Positions 33,322 through 43,050 of a stretch of DNA of 64,000 bases are shown here, one piece after another. The translations under genes were made by a program, and so were the position numbers. Numbering within the stretch: position 1 is the first letter of the stretch; each line of letters starts with the position of its first letter. Source of the stretch: DASQGA01 sp963762085 (GTDB lineage: Bacteria; Actinomycetota; Thermoleophilia; Gaiellales; Gaiellaceae); the NCBI GenBank assembly GCA_963762085.1, contig CAVXJD010000001.1:124001-188000 (forward strand), in the 5' to 3' direction. A model generated the notes under the pieces. That model made no database searches. It was not told where the DNA came from and saw nothing but the letters and a program-made list of their open reading frames with translations.

Positions 33322-35201
33322 GCGACCTTGCCCAGCGCGGCGAGGACGTCCGTCCCGTAGCGGTCGAGCTTCGTCGGGCCGATACCCGGAATCGCCGCGA
33401 GCTCGTCCTCGGTTCGCGGCGTCCGCCGCACGATCTCGGCGAGTGTCGCATCGTGGAGGACAACGTACGCCGGGACGCCGTCGGCGAGCGCCCGCTCACG
33501 CCGCCACTCTCGGAGCGCGCGAAACGCGGGCTGCTCGCGCTCCGCAGGCGCGATCTGGGAGCGACGTACCCGGGAGGGCGCGCTGACGCCGAGCTCCGCG
33601 AGAAACCGGGACGGCTTGGCATCCTCGGACCAGGTGAGGTAGAGGAAGCGCTTGGCGCGCGTGATCCCGACATAAAGGAGGCGCCTCTCGTCCGCCAGCG
33701 CCGCCGGCCGCTTCGCCTGACGACCGGGAAGCTCCTTTTCCTCGAGCCGAGGAAGGAAGACTGCTTCGAACTCGAGGCCTTTGGCAGCGTGGTACGTGAG
33801 CAGGTTGACGCCGCGCCCCTCCCGCCCGGGCCCGAACCTCATTTCGAGCTCCTCGACGAAGCGCGCGAGTGTTCTCGTACCGTCGTCCAGCTCCGCTGCG
33901 AGGTCGACCAGCCGCCGGAGGTCCGCCTGGCGCACCGCCTCCTGCTCGCCGAGTCGCTCCGCCGGTCCTTCGATCCATCTCTGAGCGACCGCGAGCTCGC
34001 GGACCGTCTCCTCGATCCGGGTCGACTCCGAGGCGCGTACCCCGGCGAGGAGCCGCCTGGCCGCCTGGCGGGCGAGGAACGCGGTGCCCCGCACCTCGAA
34101 GGGGATTCCGGCAGCCGAGAGGGCTTCTTCGAACCCGTCGGAGCGGGCGTTCGTCCGGTAGAGAACAGCCATCTCGTGAAACGGGACCCCGGCCGCCGCC
34201 AGCTCGCGAATCCGCTCCACCACGAAGGCCGTCTCTTCAGGGCCCTCCACGCTTCGCGCCACCGGCTCCGGCCCGCTCGGCTTCACAGCCTCGAGACGCT
34301 TCTCGACCCCGCCGAGGACGGGCACGAGCCCGTTTGCGAACCCGAGCACCTGAGGCGTCGACCGGTAGTTCGTCTCGAGCCGGACGACGGTCGCGTGCGG
34401 GAACCGACTCGGCATCCCGATCAGATGCCGCGGAGTCGCGCCGACGAACGCGTAGATCGACTGGTAGTCGTCCCCGACTGCGCACAGATCGTCGCGCTTG
34501 CCCAGCCAGCGCTCGAGCAGTGACTGTTGCAGCAGGTTGACATCCTGGTACTCGTCCACCGTGAAGGCCGAGAAGCGCGCGTGAAAGCCCTCGCGCGCGT
34601 TGGCGTCTTCGTCCAGGAGGCGAATCGCGCGCTCGAGGAGATCCTCGAAGTCGAGCTTGCCGGACGACTCCTTTCGCCGCTCGTACTCTCTGAAGACACG
34701 CTCCATCAGGTCGGCGGGGATCGGCGGCTCGTGGTCGTCGAGGCCCCGGCGGTAGGTGGCAGGAGTGAGGCGCCGGTTCTTGGCCCACTCGATCTCGGTC
34801 GCGAGGTCGCCTGCCGGCCGGAATCGGAAGGCTCCCGGCAGGCCGTTCCCGATCTGCCGGAGCAGCATCGCTTTCGACGGAAGCACATCGCCCGGAGCCC
34901 CGTTTCCGAACGCTCGAAGCTGCGCCAGCGCCGCCGAGTGGAACGTCCTGGCCTGAACGCCATCCACGCCCAGCGTCTCGAGCCGTGAGCGCATCTCCCC
35001 CGCCGCCTTGTCCGTGAAGGTAACGGCGAGGATCTGCCGCGGCTCGAAGGCACCGCTTGCGACCTGGTTCGCAATCCGGCGCGTGATCGTGGTCGTCTTC
35101 CCAGAGCCCGCGCCCGCGAGGATGCAAACCGGCCCCCTAACCGCCTCGACGGCCCGCCGCTGCTCGGGATTCAGCCCCACGAAGATGCGCTCGGGATCCA
35201 C
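33318..35201 (-). CDS. UvrD/PcrA-family DNA helicase with HRDC domain
   Basis: This 627-residue superfamily 1A helicase is of the actinobacterial UvrD2 type. Motifs: Walker A AGAGSGKTTTITRRI, Walker B TVDEYQDVN, motif III GDDYQSIYAFVGA, motif IV NYRSTPQVL, motif V LLTYHAAKGLEFEAVFLP, motif VI LLYVGITRAKRFLYLT. A C-terminal HRDC domain (ALREWRRERALADG...ELAAIPGIGPTKLDRYG) ends the protein. It would unwind DNA 3'-5' in repair. GTG 35201 lies 6 nt after TAGGGT. Confidence 0.93.
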   Translation of the reverse strand: MDPERIFVGLNPEQRRAVEAVRGPVCILAGAGSGKTTTITRRIANQVASGAFEPRQILAVTFTDKAAGEMRSRLETLGVDGVQARTFHSAALAQLRAFGNGAPGDVLPSKAMLLRQIGNGLPGAFRFRPAGDLATEIEWAKNRRLTPATYRRGLDDHEPPIPADLMERVFREYERRKESSGKLDFEDLLERAIRLLDEDANAREGFHARFSAFTVDEYQDVNLLQQSLLERWLGKRDDLCAVGDDYQSIYAFVGATPRHLIGMPSRFPHATVVRLETNYRSTPQVLGFANGLVPVLGGVEKRLEAVKPSGPEPVARSVEGPEETAFVVERIRELAAAGVPFHEMAVLYRTNARSDGFEEALSAAGIPFEVRGTAFLARQAARRLLAGVRASESTRIEETVRELAVAQRWIEGPAERLGEQEAVRQADLRRLVDLAAELDDGTRTLARFVEELEMRFGPGREGRGVNLLTYHAAKGLEFEAVFLPRLEEKELPGRQAKRPAALADERRLLYVGITRAKRFLYLTWSEDAKPSRFLAELGVSAPSRVRRSQIAPAEREQPAFRALREWRRERALADGVPAYVVLHDATLAEIVRRTPRTEDELAAIPGIGPTKLDRYGTDVLAALGKVA

Positions 35202-35287
35202 CGTCGTACCCTAGAGCCCGGCTCGGCGGGCAACCTGGAAGCGCACGGTGTTTACACGAAGTTGAAACGGTGACCTAGTCCTCGACC

Positions 35288-36781
35288 ATGCCTTCGTCTC
35301 TCTGGATCGAATCGACTCCCGAGACGAACTACCCGGCCCTGAGCGGCACGATCACGGTTGACGTGGCGGTGCTAGGGGCCGGGATTGCGGGCGTTACCGC
35401 CGCCACTCTCCTGAAGCAGGAGGGCAAAACCGTGGCGCTCCTCGACAGCAAGCGCGTCGTTCATGGGGTCACGGGCCATACGACCGCAAAGCTCACATCC
35501 GGTCATGGGCTGATCTATGCGGACCTCGTGAAGACCTTCGGCCCGGAAGGAGCACGAGGGTATGCGGAGACGAACGAGGCCGCGATCCAGCTCGTGACCA
35601 GGCTAGCGAAGGAGTTGGGCATCGACTGCGACCTCGAACGGCAAGCAAACTTTGTCTACACGGAGAAAGCCGACGAGGTTAGGCAACTCGAAGACGAGGT
35701 CGACGCCGCGTCCCGGGCGGGCCTGTCCGTCTCCTTTGTGACCGAGACCAGCCTGCCGTTTCCGGTCGCGGGCGCAATCCGGCTCGAGAATCAGGCGCAG
35801 TTCCACCCGCGGAAGTACCTGCTCCCGCTCGTCGAGGCAGTCGTCGGCGAAGGCTCTCACGTGTTCGAGCAAACGAGAGCACTCGACGTCGAGGAGGGCG
35901 ATCGATGCCGCGTCGAGACCGACCGCGGCACCGTCGTCGCGCGCGACGTCATCGTCGCCACGCACATTCCGTTCCTGGACCGTGGTCTCTTCTTCGCAAA
36001 GGAGCACCCCCAGCGGAGCTACGCGATCGCGGTACCGCTCGGAACGACGCGCTCGCCCGAGGGGATGTACATCAACGTCTCGCCGCCGACCAGGTCGATC
36101 CGAACCGCGCCGTTCGAGGGTGGGCGCCTGCTCCTCCTCGGCGGAGAAGGCCACAAACCAGGTGAGGAGCCAAACACCGAGCGTCGCTATCGAAACCTCG
36201 CGGAGTTCGCGCGAGTCACGTTCGGAATCACAGACCCCGCCTTCCACCGCTGGTCGACACAGGACTACACGACCGTCGACAGACTCCCGTACATCGGCCG
36301 GCTGACTCGGCGCTCGAAGCACGTCTGGGTGGCCACCGGCTTCGGGAAGTGGGGCATGTCGAACGGCACACTTGCCGCGCAAATCCTTACCGACTCGATC
36401 CTCGGCCGACCGAACCCGTGGGCCTCGCTCTACGACGCGAAGCGTGTGAAGCCGGTCGCATCCGGGCGCAAGTTCACAGCCGAGAATGCCAAGGTCGCCG
36501 CCCACTGGGTGCGCGACCGCATGAAGATACAGGCCCTCGAAGAGCTACAACCCGGCGAGGGCGGGATCGTCGAGGCGAACGGACGACGCCTGGCCGCCTA
36601 CCGCGACGACGAGGGGATCGTCCAGGCGGTGTCGCCTGCCTGCACCCATCTCGGCTGCTACGTGCAGTGGAACGGCGCGGAAAGGAGCTGGGACTGCCCG
36701 TGCCACGGGTCGAGGTTCGGGATGGACGGCACGGTGATCCAGGGCCCGGCCGTCAAGGATCTCCCCCAGATGTCGCCGTAA
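35288..36781 (+). CDS. FAD-dependent oxidoreductase fused to a Rieske 2Fe-2S domain
   Basis: In this 497-residue protein residues about 1-370 are a DadA-like FAD oxidoreductase (dinucleotide site VAVLGAGIAGVTAATLL; substrate/FAD region GHTTAKLTSGHG; GFGKWGMSNGTLA). Residues about 410-497 are a Rieske domain with both cluster motifs (CTHLGC and CPCHGS). Such fusions are cytosolic and pass electrons between FAD and the cluster; the substrate is unknown. The gene is divergent from the helicase and followed by a hybrid kinase. Confidence 0.9.
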   Translation: MPSSLWIESTPETNYPALSGTITVDVAVLGAGIAGVTAATLLKQEGKTVALLDSKRVVHGVTGHTTAKLTSGHGLIYADLVKTFGPEGARGYAETNEAAIQLVTRLAKELGIDCDLERQANFVYTEKADEVRQLEDEVDAASRAGLSVSFVTETSLPFPVAGAIRLENQAQFHPRKYLLPLVEAVVGEGSHVFEQTRALDVEEGDRCRVETDRGTVVARDVIVATHIPFLDRGLFFAKEHPQRSYAIAVPLGTTRSPEGMYINVSPPTRSIRTAPFEGGRLLLLGGEGHKPGEEPNTERRYRNLAEFARVTFGITDPAFHRWSTQDYTTVDRLPYIGRLTRRSKHVWVATGFGKWGMSNGTLAAQILTDSILGRPNPWASLYDAKRVKPVASGRKFTAENAKVAAHWVRDRMKIQALEELQPGEGGIVEANGRRLAAYRDDEGIVQAVSPACTHLGCYVQWNGAERSWDCPCHGSRFGMDGTVIQGPAVKDLPQMSP

Positions 36782-36834
36782 AGCGCCGAGCGCACGCAAA
36801 TATTCACGCTGCGCACGTTTTTGGTCGAGACAGG

Positions 36835-39183
36835 GTGGATGAAAGCAGGACGCCCCGCGGCCGCGTTCGGACTTGCCTTGACGGCGGTCGGCTGGAGCAC
36901 GACGGCGTATTGGTCGGCGCCGACACATTGCTAGCCAAAGGCAACCTCTTGCGGAGGCTGCTCTCGTCGGAGCGAACGCGTTCGGTGGTTCCGGCAGCAT
37001 TCGTCGCCGTCGGCGCCCTCGTGATGTGCGCGGCGATCATCGAGGCTTCACTCACCGTGCGGCTGATGTTGCATTCGACGCTACTGGCCCTCGGCGCTGC
37101 CCTCTTTGCCCGCGGCTGGCTTCTGTCGCGGCAGGAGCGGGCCCTTCTGGATCGGGAGCACATCGCGGACACAGCGCTTGGTGCGAGCGAAGAAAAGTTC
37201 CGCACGCTCGTCGCGAACGTCCCAGGCGCGGTCTATCGATGTGCCGCGGATCCCCCGTGGACGATGGCTTTCTGTAGTGAGGGATTCCAGGAGATCACAG
37301 GGTTTCCAGCCTCGGACTTCCTTGGGAACTCTCGCCGCACCTTTGGAAGCGTCATCCACGAAGCGGATCGCGCCGGTGTTGAGGCAGACGTCGCCGCAGC
37401 CTTGTCAGCGAGGTTGCCGTTCACCCTCGAGTTCAGAGTCGTCCGCGCCGACGGCGCCATTCGTTGGGTCTACGAGAAGGGCCAGGGGATGTGGAGCCCG
37501 GCCGGGGATTTACTCTGGCTGGACGGAGCGATCTTCGACATCACGGAGCGAACGGAAGCCCTGGGGCAGCTCGTCAAGTCGCACACTCGGCTCAAGCTTG
37601 CCGGGCTCGCTACCGGAAGTGCCGTCTACGAGTGGGATCTCAGGACGCGCGACACCGTCTGGACCGAAAGCATGACGAGCACCTTCGGCTATCCAGCCGA
37701 AGCGATCGAGCCTTCGTACGACTGGTGGCGTGCTCGCGTCCACCCCGATGACCGCGCGCGAGTCGATCTCGAATTCAACAACGCCATAACCGCCGAGGAT
37801 ACGCCAGGGTTCACGCAGGAATACCGCTTCCAGGCGTTCGACGGCTCCTGGCAGTACGTTCTCGATCGAGGCATCCTCGTCCGCACGGAGTCCGGGGAGG
37901 CCACGCATGTCGTCGGCGCCATGATCGACCTGACAGAGACGAAGGAACTCGAAGCGCAGGCCCGGCAGACGCACAAGCTCGAGGCGATCGGCCAGCTCGC
38001 GGGAGGCATCGCACACGATTTCAACAACATGCTGACGGCCATCAGCGGATACGCGGATTTCCTCGACGCGTACCCTGGCTCCGACGAGGTCGTGAAGCGC
38101 AACGTGGCCGGGATCAAGGGTGGCGCCGAGCGAGCGGCCTCCCTCACGCGCCAGCTGCTGGCCTTCACCCGACAGCAGGTCCTGGAACCGCAGGTCCTCG
38201 CGGTGAATCTCCTTGTTCAAAATGCACACGAGCTCGTTGCACGTCTGATCCGGGAAGACATCATCGTCTCCCTCGAGCTCGATCCGGCCGCGGCGCGGAT
38301 CAAGGCGGATGAGAATCAGATCGAGCAGGTGCTCGTCAACCTGGTCGTGAATGCCCGCGACGCGATGCCCGAAGGGGGCGAGGTCGTGATCTCGACGCAG
38401 AACGTCCGGTTCGAGGAGGACCACGTAGAGCAGGGCGTTCCCGTGCCGGCGGGCGACTACGTGCAGCTCATGGTCGAGGACAACGGCCATGGCATGGCCG
38501 AGGACGTAGCCGCCAGGGCCTTCGAGCCCTTCTTCACGACCAAGGCCCTCGGCGTCGGGACGGGACTGGGGCTCTCGACTGTTTACGGGATCGTGAAGCA
38601 GAGTGGCGGCTTCATCTTCCTGGAGAGCGGCCCCAACGAAGGGACGCGGGCACGAATCTATCTCCGCGCCAGCGTGGAGGCCGTGACGGTCGCTCCACCC
38701 GACGCGACCACCGGTGGCGCGCACAGCCCGGGGCGAGGAACCATCCTCGTCGTCGAAGACGAGGAGCTCGTTCGAAGTGTGCTCGTCGAAGCTTTGGAGA
38801 ACGAGGGCTACGAGACGTTGACCGCCACAACAGGTGCCGAGGCGCTCGAGCTAGCGGACCTCTACGTCGGTCCGATCGACCTTGTTCTCAGCGACGTCGT
38901 CCTGCCGGGGATCACCGGGCCCGTCGTCGCCAGGGCACTGGCGGGAACTCGCCCCGAAGCCCGGATCCTCTTCATGTCCGGCTATACGGAGGCGATCATC
39001 CTCGATCAGGGCGTCGAGGGCAGCGCCCCGTTCCTAGTGAAACCTTTCTCGATGCAGCAGCTCTACGAGCGGATCGAGGAAGTTCTCGAAGGACCGTCGC
39101 GGCGAATGAGTCCTTTTACGGACGGCGTTTCGGCCGAAGAGCAACCCGGAACAGGCAGGTACCAGCTCCACCTGACCGGCTGA
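36835..39183 (+). CDS. Hybrid histidine kinase: 2 TM - PAS - PAS - HisKA - HATPase - REC
   Basis: This roughly 780-residue protein has two membrane helices (around TRSVVPAAFVAVGALVM and MLHSTLLALGAALFARG). They are followed by two PAS folds, HisKA with acceptor His394 in GGIAHDFNNML, HATPase (NLVVNARDAMPEGG, DNGHGM, GVGTGLGLSTVYGIV) and a C-terminal receiver with Asp687 in LSDVVLPG and Lys in FLVKPFS. This is the layout of NtrB-like hybrid kinases. The start is uncertain: GTG 36835 or TTG 36910; upstream reading overlaps the Rieske gene and is not real. Confidence 0.88.
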   Translation: MDESRTPRGRVRTCLDGGRLEHDGVLVGADTLLAKGNLLRRLLSSERTRSVVPAAFVAVGALVMCAAIIEASLTVRLMLHSTLLALGAALFARGWLLSRQERALLDREHIADTALGASEEKFRTLVANVPGAVYRCAADPPWTMAFCSEGFQEITGFPASDFLGNSRRTFGSVIHEADRAGVEADVAAALSARLPFTLEFRVVRADGAIRWVYEKGQGMWSPAGDLLWLDGAIFDITERTEALGQLVKSHTRLKLAGLATGSAVYEWDLRTRDTVWTESMTSTFGYPAEAIEPSYDWWRARVHPDDRARVDLEFNNAITAEDTPGFTQEYRFQAFDGSWQYVLDRGILVRTESGEATHVVGAMIDLTETKELEAQARQTHKLEAIGQLAGGIAHDFNNMLTAISGYADFLDAYPGSDEVVKRNVAGIKGGAERAASLTRQLLAFTRQQVLEPQVLAVNLLVQNAHELVARLIREDIIVSLELDPAAARIKADENQIEQVLVNLVVNARDAMPEGGEVVISTQNVRFEEDHVEQGVPVPAGDYVQLMVEDNGHGMAEDVAARAFEPFFTTKALGVGTGLGLSTVYGIVKQSGGFIFLESGPNEGTRARIYLRASVEAVTVAPPDATTGGAHSPGRGTILVVEDEELVRSVLVEALENEGYETLTATTGAEALELADLYVGPIDLVLSDVVLPGITGPVVARALAGTRPEARILFMSGYTEAIILDQGVEGSAPFLVKPFSMQQLYERIEEVLEGPSRRMSPFTDGVSAEEQPGTGRYQLHLTG

Positions 39184-39185
39184 CC

Positions 39186-39557
39186 TCAGGTCGACTGGGG
39201 CGGCGGAAGCGGTCGCCGGAGCTTGACCACTGTTGACATCTGGATCGGCTGGCTAGAGTCGACCATGACGCCCATTTTGACCGGGCGCCCTTGGGCCTCT
39301 TTGAATACACAGACGTAATCCCAGCCCTTTTTCGTCTTCCTGCACCGCGCACCGCTCGCCTCGGCGCGGTAGCGCTCGATCCAATCGGCCACATCCCGAG
39401 CAGATGCTTTCTTCTTGCTCGGGGCGCTGTTGGCAAACGTCTCGTTCAAGGTGTCGAAAGTTGCCTTCGCATCTTCGCCGAGCGTGCGCAGGGTTATGAC
39501 CCCCACTCCCGCCAACAACGTGGCGGCTAGACCAGCGACGAGAAACATCTTCAGCAT
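39186..39557 (-). CDS. Small membrane-anchored protein of unknown function
   Basis: The 123-residue protein has one N-terminal hydrophobic helix (MLKMFLVAGLAATLLAGVG), then a small extracytoplasmic domain with two Cys (GARCRKTKKGWDYVCVF) that could pair. No family recognised. It converges on the hybrid kinase gene with only 2 bases between stops. Confidence 0.6.
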   Translation of the reverse strand: MLKMFLVAGLAATLLAGVGVITLRTLGEDAKATFDTLNETFANSAPSKKKASARDVADWIERYRAEASGARCRKTKKGWDYVCVFKEAQGRPVKMGVMVDSSQPIQMSTVVKLRRPLPPPQST

Positions 39558-39642
39558 GCAGCTGGGATTCTCCCCCGCGTCGAGCAGCCGCTACCCGCAC
39601 GAAAGGCGAGTCTTACCCGCCGAAGGCGCAAGAAGGCAAACA

Positions 39643-39671
39643 GGCGGGCGGGCCTCTTCGCCCCGCCCGCC
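39643..39671 (-). terminator. Strong GC hairpin downstream of a small secreted-protein gene
   Basis: GGCGGGCGGG pairs with CCCGCCCGCC (10 bp) across a 9-nt loop, 22 bases after the minus-strand stop at 39693. On the minus strand a modest T-rich stretch follows. Confidence 0.7.
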
Positions 39672-39692
39672 CGAAGCAATCGATCCTTCTCG

Positions 39693-39977
39693 CTACGCGT
39701 TCGCCCGGGAACCGGCTTGCGCGTCGCAGTTCGCCGTTCCGAACTCTTCAATCGCAGCGAGAAGCACAGCGACGTCGACGTCGCAGACGTTCGCAGCGGC
39801 CGCGACGGGGATCTGCACCGTATTGTGGTTGACGTCGACGGCGTCAACGACGGTCACGTTGACGAGGCCGCCGGTGACAACCGGACCGCCCTGCGGCGCG
39901 GCGAGCACCGGAGCAGCACCCAGAGACAACGCACCTGTTGCAACGACGGTTGCAACTAGCTTCTTCATGTTGCGCAT
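39693..39977 (-). CDS. Small secreted protein
   Basis: This 94-residue protein has a clear Sec signal (MRNMKKLVATVVATGALSLG...VLAAPQ). The short mature part is Val/Asn-rich (GGLVNVTVVDAVDVNHNTVQ) with two Cys near the end, likely one disulfide. Its size and hydrophobic beta-prone sequence recall surface-active chaplin- or rodlin-like proteins, but the chaplin motif is not present. A good ribosome site (AAGGAAAGGGG) precedes ATG 39977. Function unknown. Confidence 0.65.
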   Translation of the reverse strand: MRNMKKLVATVVATGALSLGAAPVLAAPQGGPVVTGGLVNVTVVDAVDVNHNTVQIPVAAAANVCDVDVAVLLAAIEEFGTANCDAQAGSRANA

Positions 39978-40094
39978 GTGGACCCCTTTCCTTGGAGAGA
40001 TACTCGGAGTCGTGTCCTTCCCACCGCCTATGCGGTGAAACAGGTGCGCTTAAGACTTGAAAAAGTTCTTACAGTCCCGGCTTTTTGGTGGCTC

Positions 40095-41840
40095 TCAACG
40101 GTTTAGACGTGGCCACAGGTTCTCGAGGAGCGAGCTCGTGACGGGATTGAGCGCCGACCCCCCGAAGTTCATTGACCCGGCCGCAAAGACCTCGGCACCA
40201 CCGGCGTCTCTTCTGTAGAACGTCATCTCGGCCGAGCGCCCGGGGCCGTAGAGATCGGGAATCCTGGCCAGCAGGATCGTCCCGGGTGGGGAGAGGCCGC
40301 TTCGCGCGTCGATCTCGATGCCACCGCGACCGAAGGTGTCTCCGTTCGAGAGCCCCGTCCCCGCGAAAAACCAAGAAGCTCTTCCGTCCGCAGTGACGAC
40401 ATAGGGGCCGAAAGGGAACCCGCGGCAGCAGGCGATGAACCGCACTCCCACCAGGCGCTCCTCCGGTCGGCCGAGATTGCGCCAGAGGTCGATCAGCTGG
40501 AGGGTGCTTCCCACCCGGTCGACCCGGCGGAAGAAGTTGTTGGCTGAGAGGAAGGCGAGGTTGCCGCCCAGGTTGCGAAAGCGTTCGGTCAGGTTATAGG
40601 CGTGCCTCGTGACGTACTCCTCGTGGCCTGGGAAAACGATCAGGCGGTATCGCGACCGTAGGGAGCGGGCGTCCGAAATGTTCTCGAAGTCGGTGTCCGA
40701 GAAGAAGTCGGCTCGCCGGCCCGTGCGATAGAGCCAGCGAAGAAACCCGAAGTCGTACGCCCGATAGTGCGACGGCACGCCTCGGTCCAGATGCGGGCGG
40801 GCGAGGCTCACCTGGCGAATGCGGGGCGTCACGTACCAGGTCTCGCCCCAGCCGTTTCCGTTTGCGTCCCTGAAGTTGTAGGCCTGCCACGTGTTTGTTG
40901 GGAAAACGACCGCCACCCGCTGGGCGCCAAGAGCTCCCGGACGGAGGACGAAGGGCGCGAAGCCGACGCGACCGTCGGCTGCCGTCAGCCGCGCGTAGTA
41001 GAGACCGCTCGGCCAGTGGCCGATCCGAATCGCGATCGTGTCCGGCGAACTGCGTTTCCCGCGCCAGTCGAGGGCGCGAGGAGCCGTGATTGGAATGCCG
41101 TCCATCCAGTCGTTGCGCCCACTCGTCGCGGGCGCGGGACCGGCCTGGAAAAATCGGAGCGTCAGGCGGTCAGCGTCCGTCGAAATCCGCAGGTAGGCGA
41201 GGGCGCCGGGTCTGTAGCCGGGGCGCCTGAAGCCTGCGTCAACGCCCTGCACACGGACGACCGGGCCTTGCGGGAAACCAGTGGAATACGGCCGATTCCA
41301 ACCATAGGTTCGAGAGCCGGATCCCCCGGTCGCGGTCAGGCGGAGAAGATAGGTCCGCGGCGGGATAAACCGTTCGGGATGCCAGATCAGGCGGTGCGGG
41401 CCGGGCCCAAACCGCTGTTCGGTCCCCCAGACTTTTTGCTTCAGTCCACTCCCCGTCCGATAGGCGGAGATCTGCACGGTGGCTGTTTGATCCAGGGTGA
41501 ACCTGACGATGGCTCGGTCGCGGAACCCGTCGCCGTTCGGGCTGATCGTCGTGAGGAGCGTGCCGTCGCCGGCGAACCGGGTTTGGCCGTTGCCGACTCG
41601 TAGGTTGCCGAGCCGGGGCGCGTCTGCAGCCACCCGAGGCGGCGTGAACGGCTCGATCTGAGGCAGTTCTTCGTCGCCGAGCTCAGCGAATACCAACGGA
41701 ACCGCTGGAGCCGGCCGCACGTCTGAGCCCCCCGCCGACGTCTGGCCCGGGAGCCATGCCAGGGTGACACCGAGTCCCAGGCTTGCAGCGGTAGCGGCGA
41801 GGATCGCGCCTCGTCCTCCACGAAGCATTCGAGCCACCAT
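40095..41840 (-). CDS. Secreted protein with N,N-dimethylformamidase-beta-like domain
   Basis: This 581-residue protein has an N-terminal signal/anchor (residues 8-30). A FlgD-type Ig-like segment (TTISPNGDGFRDRAIVRFTL) lies at about 95-170. A large C-terminal domain matches the DMFase beta-subunit/glutamine-amidotransferase-like family (VVFPTNTWQAYNFRDANGNG, RLIVFPGHEEYVT, NLGGNLAFLSANNFFRRVD). The catalytic role of that family outside true DMFases is unclear. It lies between two genes for small secreted proteins on the same strand. Confidence 0.75.
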   Translation of the reverse strand: MVARMLRGGRGAILAATAASLGLGVTLAWLPGQTSAGGSDVRPAPAVPLVFAELGDEELPQIEPFTPPRVAADAPRLGNLRVGNGQTRFAGDGTLLTTISPNGDGFRDRAIVRFTLDQTATVQISAYRTGSGLKQKVWGTEQRFGPGPHRLIWHPERFIPPRTYLLRLTATGGSGSRTYGWNRPYSTGFPQGPVVRVQGVDAGFRRPGYRPGALAYLRISTDADRLTLRFFQAGPAPATSGRNDWMDGIPITAPRALDWRGKRSSPDTIAIRIGHWPSGLYYARLTAADGRVGFAPFVLRPGALGAQRVAVVFPTNTWQAYNFRDANGNGWGETWYVTPRIRQVSLARPHLDRGVPSHYRAYDFGFLRWLYRTGRRADFFSDTDFENISDARSLRSRYRLIVFPGHEEYVTRHAYNLTERFRNLGGNLAFLSANNFFRRVDRVGSTLQLIDLWRNLGRPEERLVGVRFIACCRGFPFGPYVVTADGRASWFFAGTGLSNGDTFGRGGIEIDARSGLSPPGTILLARIPDLYGPGRSAEMTFYRRDAGGAEVFAAGSMNFGGSALNPVTSSLLENLWPRLNR

Positions 41841-41906
41841 ATGACCCGAGTCACCGTGTTACAAGAGTGACAAAGTAAGGGTTTCTTCAACCCGCGAAAA
41901 GTCGAA

Positions 41907-41928
41907 GGCTGCCCCAGAATCGGCAGCC
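41907..41928 (-). terminator. Hairpin downstream of the 86-residue secreted-protein gene
   Basis: GGCTGCC pairs with GGCAGCC across an 8-nt loop. Read on the minus strand it is followed by TTCGACTTTT. It would end transcription from 42270 before the DMFase-like gene. Confidence 0.55.
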
Positions 41929-42009
41929 CTCGAGGATCAAGCGGGTCGGCGAAAGCAGGGGCGCCAATCAAGCTCGTGGTGGCCCCGCGACGCTGAACTG
42001 TGCGCGGAC

Positions 42010-42270
42010 CTAGCCCGCGCAGCCGACCGGCGCGGTGAATCCGCCGTCACCAACCGTTAAGGGCGCGTTACCTACATCCCGTGGAATCAGTCCTGTGATG
42101 GGCGCTCCCTGCGCCCGATCCGCACCAGTATTCGCCAGGCTTGTCACTCCGCACTCGTTCGCGAGCTTCAGAAGCGGCGTGATGCCATGGACGTGCGCTG
42201 CGGCCGGCGCCGCTGCCACCGCGGCAGTCACACCGACCAACGCGATCACCGAACAGAGACGAGCGATCAT
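42010..42270 (-). CDS. Small secreted protein with two Cys
   Basis: The 86-residue protein has a signal peptide (MIARLCSVIALVGVTAAVAA...AAAH) and a short mature chain with KLANECGVTSLANTG and a C-terminal VGCAG. The two Cys could form one disulfide. A strong GGGAGGGAG ribosome site precedes the ATG. Family not recognised; general character is like the secreted protein at 39.7 kb. Confidence 0.65.
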   Translation of the reverse strand: MIARLCSVIALVGVTAAVAAAPAAAHVHGITPLLKLANECGVTSLANTGADRAQGAPITGLIPRDVGNAPLTVGDGGFTAPVGCAG

Positions 42271-42395
42271 GAGAACTCCCTCCCGACGTTTGCTCTACTC
42301 ACTACGGCGGGGGTCGACCAGTGGTTTTTCCAACCAACAGCGACTCGGTTTCTGTCGACGTAGTCCGGTGAGAGGCCGTTACGCTCGCAGCTTCC

Positions 42396-42962
42396 GTGAA
42401 ACGGACGCCGGCACTCTGGCTCGACCTCGCGGTGAAGCTATCGCTCGTGGCGCTGCTTGCGTTCGGTGCCCTTTCCGGCCTCGAGCGCTTTGCGGGAAAG
42501 GCGTTTGGCTGGCGGCTCGTCGGTTACTCAATCGCGGCGCTCGTTGTGCCGGCGATCTGGGCTGCGCGGGGTCGGCGCCCGCCCTATCCGTTCGCCGCCG
42601 ACACGCTTTTCGTGCTCCCATTCCTGATCGACACGATCGGCAACGCCCTCGATCTCTACGACACCATCGACTGGTGGGACGACGCGAACCACTTCGTAAA
42701 TTGGGCGCTATTGAGCGGAGCGGTTGCCGTGGCGCTGCTCCGCACAGACGTGAAGCCAGCGGAGCTCTTCTTTCTCGTCGTTGGTTTCGGCGCCGTGACA
42801 GCGATCCTCTGGGAGCTGGGCGAGTATTTCGCCTTCATCCGCAACTCGCCGGAGCTCGCAACGGCCTACACAGACACGCTCGGCGACATGACGCTCGGCC
42901 TGAGCGGCGCAACGCTGACCGCGGCGATCACCGTAATCGCTGCGGGAAAGCTGGGGAAGTAG
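42396..42962 (+). CDS. Integral membrane protein, YjdF/DUF2238-like
   Basis: This 188-residue protein has about five membrane helices. Conserved acidic/His groups sit at DLYDTIDWWDDANHFVNWALL, WELGEYFAF and YTDTLGDMTLGLSGA. They match the pattern of YjdF/DUF2238 proteins, whose function is unknown. GTG start, with TACGCT ten bases upstream. Confidence 0.7.
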   Translation: MKRTPALWLDLAVKLSLVALLAFGALSGLERFAGKAFGWRLVGYSIAALVVPAIWAARGRRPPYPFAADTLFVLPFLIDTIGNALDLYDTIDWWDDANHFVNWALLSGAVAVALLRTDVKPAELFFLVVGFGAVTAILWELGEYFAFIRNSPELATAYTDTLGDMTLGLSGATLTAAITVIAAGKLGK

Positions 42963-43050
42963 CGAAGACCCGGTAGCCGTTTCGCCGTGGCGAGCGTGGG
43001 CCCCTGCCGCCCTGCGCCAGGGTGAGGGCGCCTATCTACGATGACAGCGC

